A DNA stretch of 64,000 nucleotides from Anadara kagoshimensis. Lineage: Eukaryota; Mollusca; Bivalvia; Arcoida; Arcidae. The translations under genes and the position numbers were made by a program. Location: the NCBI GenBank assembly GCA_021292105.1, contig CM037861.1, positions 28,730,545 through 28,794,544 of the forward strand, in the 5' to 3' direction. Shown here in pieces: positions 40,401 through 49,800 of this stretch (its first letter is position 1; each line of letters begins with the position of its first letter). Below the pieces are notes generated by a model. That model ran no database searches. It worked only from the letters and a program-made list of their open reading frames with translations, and was not told where the DNA came from.

Positions 40401-43400
40401 CCAAGAATATCTTTAAACTAAAAAACAAATGATGAATATTTACTTGAAGTACTTTTGGCATGTACGAAATTTAGTGCAACAGAGAGAGAAAGAGTGAGAG
40501 AGAGAGTGAGTGAAAAAGAGGGAGAGAGAGATTAAATGGTTTTTAACGTCCCAGTCAAGAATTTTTCACATATATCGAGACGTCGCCAACTATAGGCGTA
40601 GGTGATGATTTTTCGCCTGTTCGTTGCGCTGATGGCATTACACAGCAAGGTTCTTTATCGTGGCACGGTACCTCGTTTATTTTAAGTTGCCATCCGAAAG
40701 AACTCTGACTTTCATGTGGTAATGCTGAGTGCTGCACGAAGAACAGTCACTAACTATTTTCAAGTCTTGGATTAGACCCGGTCGGGGTTCAAACCCACTT
40801 GATCTCCAGTAGTTTCTCTGATTTACCATGTTGGTTTACCAGGTATTTATCTACCTCATTTACCACGTAATTATTTACCTCATTTACCACATACAAATGT
40901 ATTTATTTACCTCATTTACCACGTATTTATCTACCTCATTTACCACGTATTTATCTACATCATTTACCACGTATTTCTGTACCTCATTTACCACGTATTT
41001 ATCTACCTCATTTACCACGTATTTATCTACCTCGTTTACCACGTATTTATTTTACCTCGTTCTTGATCTCCCGTAATTCCTCTGATATGCAGTTATCTAT
41101 AAATGGTTCTGCCCAATTTCCGTCATTCTGCTTTGTACGAAAACACGTCCTTACTGCATTATCTATAACAAGTAAATTAAGTGAATTAGAATACCCCGCT
41201 AGCAGGTTTTTTCTAATGTGGTTTGCACTTATATTCAAAGGGCGTTAACTCCTAAGAAAATGGGCAAACCAGCTCGGGTAAACGGTATGCGCATCTCCTA
41301 TCAATGTTGATGCTTTCCACCAAGTTTCGTGAAATAGTGCTTCATAGTTTTGGTGAATTTGCGCAGACAAAAATTTCAGACAGACGGAAACTCGAATTTA
41401 ATATCTTACTTTCTTCGGAAGGCGAGGATAACAACATTACAATCAAAATAAAACTCTTAAGGGCACAAATTCAACGGTCAAGGTCAAAAATGCATCTTAC
41501 GTATGCGGTATTTTGGGTTAAGAATGACCTTTAATTTGAATATTCAAGCAGACATGACGTAATTTAGGTGCTATTTTAAAGTTGTATATATAACGATAGA
41601 TTATTGTAATACTGGGTAACGGACAGACAGACAGACAGACAGATAGATAGACAGATATGGCGATTCCTATATACCCCTTTAACTAGTTTTCGGGGGGGGG
41701 TTATAACGAAACATGCTGTTTTACCTAAATCACACTGTCTATTGGCCCAATCTAATATTTAAATTAAAGGTCAAACGGCGATGTCAATCTTGATGTAGTT
41801 TATTTAACGTACCGTGTGTTTCGTTCAGGTATTTCCTCTCCTCTTGGCCTGGACAGGGCACGCTTATATTCCTTATGGCAGGTGTACGTTCCCATACAAT
41901 ATTTTTCACAGTTTCACCATTGCATTGAGCTCCTGTACAGAGATGAAGACAATAACATGCAAAGAATCTAAATAGTTCGTGACAGCAGCATTTAAACACA
42001 ACATATTTTCAAAGACAAAATAAATATAAGAAACCCCATCCTGTACGCAATACCCCATTCAATAAAACATACAGCTATCATATAGGTTTATTTACCTGGT
42101 ATCAGAATAATGTGATTGAGGGAGTGGTATGCTTGACTGTGGCGTACTGACAATGTGGGCTAGCACGTTAAAGTCGTCTGAGTGGGCGCTAGTACAAGGT
42201 AGACCACAAAACACACTCGCACTTCACATGCGTACACGAACTTGTTCATAGATTAATGCACAGAGATTAATAAAATAGTTCTCTTCTCGAATAGCTGAAA
42301 ATTGCTGATGCGACGTTAAGCAATATTCAGCCAAGCAACCAACCTTTTGAAGCGAGTGTTTGGGTGAAATCAAAATAGTAATGTGACAATTAAAATGATT
42401 CCTAAGATACGCAGAATTTTGAAAAATGAAAGAAAAGAGATACGTGTAAACATGAAAATAGCTTAGAACTGTTCCCGAGGGAGAGGTCCACAATAGATTT
42501 AGTACATCACATGTCTTTGAATTAATTTTCAAAATAACTTTTACTTTTATTCAACGTCAGTTGCAATGATTAAATTGATAAATAAATAAAACACATTAAA
42601 ACTACAATAAATCTTAACATCAATGCATTTTCAAACATAAGTATAGTCCTTCGCGTCAGAGTCTATACCTAGGTATAGTCCCGTTGCTACGCGTTGTCAA
42701 GGACAGATGGTTTCTACATAACATAGTATCCATGTAGTTATCCAATGATTACTTAACAAATTCACATTTGATGTACTAAAACTTTTATCAGTACTTACTC
42801 ACCAATTTTATAACTACAATATTTGTTACACGTAATGGATGCTTCTTGGTCAGTAAAACAGGATTTTTCTGAAAACAATAAATTAGCATTATCACAAATA
42901 TAATTAATAATTATTATGGTATTATTATAATACAGATCTACCTAAAGTTTAATACTAAGCTAACAAATCAGTGCCGAATCGCGAAGCTCATATCGGCTGT
43001 CCGTTGCCTATGTAGTGGGGCTGAGCTAGTCGTGGTGTTGTGTATAGTTTCTGGTCCGGATCTTTAAGCCTTGTGATAGAACACTCGCTTATCACCCAGG
43101 AGGTTCGGGTTCGCTCCTCAGCAGAATCGCGAAGCTCATATCGGCTGTTCGTTGACTATGTAGCGGGACTGAGCTAGTCGTGGTGTTGTGTATAGTATAT
43201 ATAGTTTAGTGATTTGCTACCAGACATTCTGGTCTGGTCATGGATCTTTAAGCCTAGTGGTAGAACGCTCGCTTTTCACCCAAAATGGTCTGGTTCGATC
43301 CTCAGCCGGAGCACTCGGTGATTAAGCCTCTATGTTACACCTATATATCTCGATAGCATTTCAGCAACTATGAACTAAGTCTCGGTAGCTTTTTGGTCAC

Positions 43401-43782
43401 TAGCTAAGGCCGCATAGCATTGCATGGCCGCCCGGCAGTCAAGTGTCGCCCGGCAGTCAAGCGTCGACTCTGTTTCTTTAGCCAAGTGTTAAATTTTCGA
43501 CAGGTCTGCACTGAATATAAAAGAAGTTGTCTGCATACGATGTCTTTTGCTCTAGGAGTACATGTTACATGTTACACTTCAAACTTGTAACATCTGTATT
43601 TTGTAAAAATATTAATTTGTAATTCTGAAATCGATTGTAAAAATGCTTAATTTAAGGCAATCTTAGCTAAGAATTGATTGTGAAACAATGGCGTGCACAA
43701 ATTATCACATTCGGAGATAAGTATTCTCCGCCCAAAAAGTACAATTTGTAATGACAAGTGTAACTTAACGATTAACAAGAGC

Positions 43783-43833
<51 letters not shown>

Positions 43834-46800
43834 TCGCAGAAGCCCATGCATACAAACAACAGCATGCAAGGACACACAAAACAGAAGCATCAAATTAAAG
43901 AATCCACTATGAAAAACACATGGAGTCTCAGCATTATTTCACTGCCGCCGAATGCGCCAATAAAAATTCAGAACATGTTCAAACCACCTTTGTAAACAAA
44001 AGTTAAACACACAAACTCCAAACACAGAAATGAATCGGGTGCTCCGGAAGAGTAACTAATTACAAATATAATTATAAAATTTAATGTTTTGTATTATATA
44101 CACCCCTAGCTTATAATACGGTCCAAGATATTTTATATACAATATAGAAAACAAACGTTCGAACTTTAACTATATGTACCTATGATTCCTGATGGCCAGC
44201 GCATCTTCATTGCTCCACGAGTGCCACGCCTTAACTCCGCCCACTGGACCACGTTTCCGCAGTACATAAAGGTACAAGATTGGTGGATAAGCCTAATGTC
44301 GTCTTCCGCCAATATATAGTTCCATATATTTAGATGTGCTAGGTCACCAAGAAATGCATAAGATTCGTTAAATTCCGACACTAATCTAGCAGCTTGTCCT
44401 AGAACGAATTCCCCTCCACTTGGAATCGGCGCCTCTCTCATTATTGATATTTCTGTCAATTCTAAAGAGCTATTTAAATACAGCTGCCAGTCTCCGCCTG
44501 CAAGTGGATTGACAGTGAAATCAACAAATAGCAACCGGAATGGTAAACGGTAACCATGGTTACTGATAAATACTATTGTCGCATACCATTTTAATTGTAG
44601 TACCATTTTTAAATGTATTGAACGATAACACTAGTAAATGGTGTATTGCACTATTATTGTAACAATATATCGATACAGTCGTTATTAGGGATGAAACGAT
44701 AGCTGTATCGCGGTTACGTTCTGTACGATACGGCGTACATGACTCGGTGAGCTAGCATTTAAAGTTGTCCTGAGTGCGCGCTGGTACAAGGCAGACCATA
44801 AAACACACTCGCACTTCAAATGCATACACGAACTTGACCATAGATTAATTCAAAGAGCTTAATGAAATAATTCTCGTTGCGAATATCTAAAAAATTGCTT
44901 ATGCGGCGGTAAGCGTATAATGCCGGATTCAAACAACACAACTACACTTTTTTATCCTACGATTTACTTTGAAGAAAATCAGATTGCTGTTATTAACTCG
45001 TATTAAAATCGTAGACAAAAAAAAATGTAGTAAATCGTAGGTCAAAATTGTATAGTGTCAATCCTTTATTTAACGCCTGTTTTGAACCACTTAGACGGTT
45101 AAAGCTTAAGAATACCCTGTCGTAATTTCCTTGTTACATAAAAGCATGTCTATTTAAGTTCTTAAAAAACATTATTGCAAAGCCTTTATTGCTCAAGAAG
45201 TACTACAACACCTTAATGTATTGCTAGAATTTTAAAAAATCGTTATTTTGTTTCAGAGAAATGTATCGACTCGCGGCCATAAATCGAAATTTTGTTGACC
45301 GATTATTTTTCAAAAACCGCTATTTTGCATCATGTAGAGAGTATCGAATCGCAGTCATAAATTGTCATTCTATAGAGCCACCCACAATCTCCAAAAAAAA
45401 CCGCTATTTTGCACCATGTCGAGAGTATCGAATCGCAGTCATTAATCGTCATTCTGTAGAGCCACCCACAATCTAAAAAAACCGCTATTTTGCATCATGT
45501 AGAGAGTATCAAATCGCAGTCATAAATCGTCATTCTGTAGAGCCACCCACAATCTCCAAAAAAACCGCTATTTTGCATCATGTAAAGAGTATCAAATCGC
45601 AGTCATAAATCGTCATTCTGTAGAGCCACCCACAATCTCCAAAAAAACCGCTATTTTGCATCATGTAAAGAGTATCAAATCGCAGTCATAAATCGTCATT
45701 CTGTAGAGCCACCCACAATCTCCAAAAAACCGCTATTTTGCATCATGTAAAGAGTATCAATGCCCATAGCTATACATGTAGTCTACTTCCTGTATTGTAA
45801 TTATACTAAGATTTTTTGGGATAACATTGTTAGTGAATAAAGAAATTATACACCTTTTTTCTTTTCTTTTTTTTAATAAGTATTTATATACTTAATTAAA
45901 TGGTCCCAGGTCCAGACCATGCGGTTCAAGATCCATAGCTGTAACCTAATGACTCTATTCTATTTATACTGGGAATTTTTGTGATAACATTGTTAGTCAA
46001 TCAAAAAATTGTACACCTTTTAATTGTACACCTTTTTGTTAGTCAATCAAAAAAATTGTACATCTTTTTGTTAGTCAATCAAAAAAAAATGTACACCTTT
46101 TTGTTAGTCAATCAACAAAATATTACACCTTTTTGTTAGTCAATCAACAAAATATTACACCTTTTTGTTAGTCAATCAACAAAATATTAAACCTTTTTGT
46201 CAGTCAATCAAAAAAATTGCACACCTTTTTGTTAGTCAATCAAAAAAATTGTACACCTTTTTGTTAGTCAATCAAAAAAATTGTACACCTTTTTGTTAGT
46301 CAATCAAAAAAATTGTACACCTTATTGTTAGTCAATTAAAAAAAGTGTACACCGTTTTGTTTGTCAATCAAAAAAATTGTACACCTTTTTGTTAGTCAAT
46401 CAAAAAAATGTACACCTTTTAATTGCACACCTTTTTGTTAGTCAATCAAAAAAAATGTACACCTTTTTGTTAGTCAATCAAAAAAAAATGTACACCTTTT
46501 AATTGTACATCTTTTTGTTAGTCAATCAAAAAAAATGCACACCTTTTAATTGTACACCTTTTTTTAGTCAATCAAAAAATTGTACACCTTTTAATTGTAC
46601 ACCTTTTTGTTAGTCAATCAAAAAAACTGTACACCTTTTAATTGTACACCTTTTTGTTAGTCAATCAAAAAAATTGTACACCTTTTAATTTTACACCTTT
46701 TTGTTAGTCAATCAAAAAAACTGTACATCTTTTAATTGTACACCTTTTTGTTAGTCAATCAAAAAAACTGTACACCTTTTAATTGTACACTTTTTTGTTA

Positions 46801-49800
46801 GTCAATCAAAAAAATTGTACACCTTTTTGTTAGTCAATCAAAAAAATTGTACACCTTTTTGTTAGTCAATCAAACAAGAGGCCCATGGGCCTGATACGCT
46901 CACCTGATAACTAATGGCTAGCTGATAGATTTAAAGACAACATAAATACTAAACCCCAATGACTTTTTTCTATACATCAAAATGATCGTTGTATCAATAC
47001 CTACAACATTCTAATATACATGCCTATACAAAAAGTTGATAGTTTTCAAGATAATTAACCATTTCGGAATTGTTTCGCATCTGTGACCTTGACCTTTGAA
47101 CCCATGACCTTTTTCTATACATCAGAACGATCGTTGTATCAATACCTACAACATTCTAAAATACATGCCTATACAAAAAGTTGATAGTTTTTGAGATAGT
47201 TAACCATTTCGGTATTGTTTCACATCTGTGACCTTGACCTTTGAACCCATGACCTTTTTCTATACATCAAAATGATCGTTGTATTAATACCTACAACATT
47301 CTAATATACATGCCTATACAAAAGTTCATAGTTTTCGAGATAATTAGCCATTTCGGTATTGTTTCGCATCTGTGACCTTGACCTTTGAACCCATGACCTT
47401 TTTCTATACATCAAAATGATTGTTGTATCAATACCTACAACATTCTAATATACATGCCTATACAAAAAGTTTATAGTTTCGAGATAATTAACCATTTTGG
47501 GATTGTTTCGCATCTGTGACCTTGACCTTTGAACCCATGACTTTTTCTATACATCAAAATGATTGTTGTATCAATACCTACAACATTCTAATATACATGC
47601 CTATACAAAAAGTTGATAGTTTTTGAGATAATTAACCCATTTCGGTATTGTTTTCACATCTGTGACCTTGACCTTTGAACCCATGACCTTTTCTATACAT
47701 CAGAAACGATCGTTGTATCAATACCTACAACATTCTAAAATACATGCCTATACAAAAAGTTGATAGTTTTTGAGATAGTTAACCATTTCGGTATTGTTTC
47801 ACATCTGTGACCTTGACCTTTGAAACCCATGACCTTTTTCTATACATCAAAATGATCGTTGTATTAATACCTACAACATTCTAATATACATGCCTATACA
47901 AAAAGTTCATAGTTTTCGAGATAATTAGCCATTTCGGTATTGTTTCGCATCTGTGACCTTGACCTTTGAACCCATGACCTTTTTCTATACATCAAAAAAT
48001 TGTTGTATCAATACCTACAACATTCTAATATACATGCCTATACAAAAAGTTTATAGTTTTCGAGATAATTAACCATTTTGGGATTGTTTCGCATCTGTGA
48101 CCTTGACCTTTGAACCCATGACTTTTTTCTATACATCAAAATGATTGTGTATCAATACCTACAACATTCTAATATACATGCCTATACAAAAAGTTGATAG
48201 TTTTGAGATAATAATAACCATTTCGGTATTGTTTCACATCTGTGGACCTTGACCTTTGAACCCATGACCTTTTTCTATACATCTAAATGATCGCTGTATC
48301 AATACCTACAACATTCTAATATACATGCCAATACAAAAAGTTTATAGTTTTCGAGATAATTAACCATTTCAGGATTGTTTCATATCTGTGACCTTGACCT
48401 TTGAACCCATGACCTTTTTCTATACATCAAAATGATCGTTGTATCAATACCTACAACATTCTAATATACATGCCTATACAAAATGTTTATAGTTTTGGAG
48501 ATCATAATTATAATCAGAGGGTAAAAAATTAGGTCACGACCTTCACAATTGACCTTGACCTCATTTGAAGATACTTACAAGAAAATGTCAAAACTGAAAA
48601 CCCTATGTCATTATCTGGTCAAATAGTAAAGTTATAACAATTTGTAGCTATTTTACGATTTTTTCAAAATTAAACGCAAAAACGCGTAACCTATTTTTTA
48701 TCCGAATTTCACAAAATGAACAAACTATAGGCTTAAAACCCTAGAGAAGCAAATATCACATCAGATTTTTTCTCCAATCAGTACTTTCGGAGAAGAAGAT
48801 TTTTTAAGATTTTTGCACCCCTAGGTCAACTTGACCTAGTTATGGTAGCCATGGCAACGCCAAGAACAATCTGAATTGCACCGGCCCATATATACTTATG
48901 ACAAGTTCATTAAAAACTGCCAGTAGTTTTCAGAGGAGAAGTCGAAAATAGGTGTTAACGACGCACGCACGCACGCACACACGCACACACGCACATACAC
49001 ACGCTGCGCTATGCCATAAGCTCACATGACCTTTGGTCAGGTGAGCTAAAAAACTGTACACCTTTTAATTGTACACCTTTTTGTTAGTCAATCAAAAAAA
49101 TTGTACACCTTTTAATTTTACACGTTTTTGTTAGTCAATCAAAAAAACTGTACACCTTTTAATTGTACACCTTTTTGTTAGTCAATAAAAAAATGTACAC
49201 CTTTCAATTGTACACCTTTTTGTTAGTCAATCAAAAACATTGTACACCTTTTTGTTAGTCAATAAAAAAATCGTACACCTTTTTGTTAGTCAATCAAAAA
49301 AATTGTACACCTTTTAATTGTACACCTTTGTTAGTCCTTTAAAAAAAATGTACACCTTTTTTTCTATTTCAATAATTATATACTCACTTAAATGGTCCCA
49401 GGTCCAGACCATGTGGTTCCAGGTCCACAGCTGTAGTCTAATTCCCGTGTTGTATTCTTTGCCATACATTTTAATATATAGTGCACCTCTATACACCAGC
49501 TTGATCAAGTCTGTCTGCTCATTATATGAATAGGACATTATAGAATTCTCCGTTTTGTCATCAAATAACCTTATCCAAAATGCAATACTGAAGGCTTTTA
49601 ATTTAGGAAAGGCTTTACCCAATAACAAGGTGTATCTGACTGGCACTTTCTTCTTCCATTCAAGTCGTGAATCTATTGCAGTGGCTAAAAGAAAGAAAAT
49701 ATTTTAAAAAGTTATAGCTGAAATGGGATGCTATTTCAAGACGGGAATCTATAGAAGTAGCTAACAGAAAGCGTAAAACGTTATGCTTGAAATAGGGTGT

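Noticed and set aside
40828..41076. 82-residue threonine/tyrosine-rich frame
   Set aside because: Lies on the 24-bp array next to exon 7, antisense to the real gene.
45261..45476. 71-residue repeated frame
   Set aside because: Comes from the 84-bp array; breaks in later units.
45985..49365. Regular short repeats with spacers, CRISPR-like at first sight
   Set aside because: Units are contiguous without unique spacers and lie in an intron of an animal gene.
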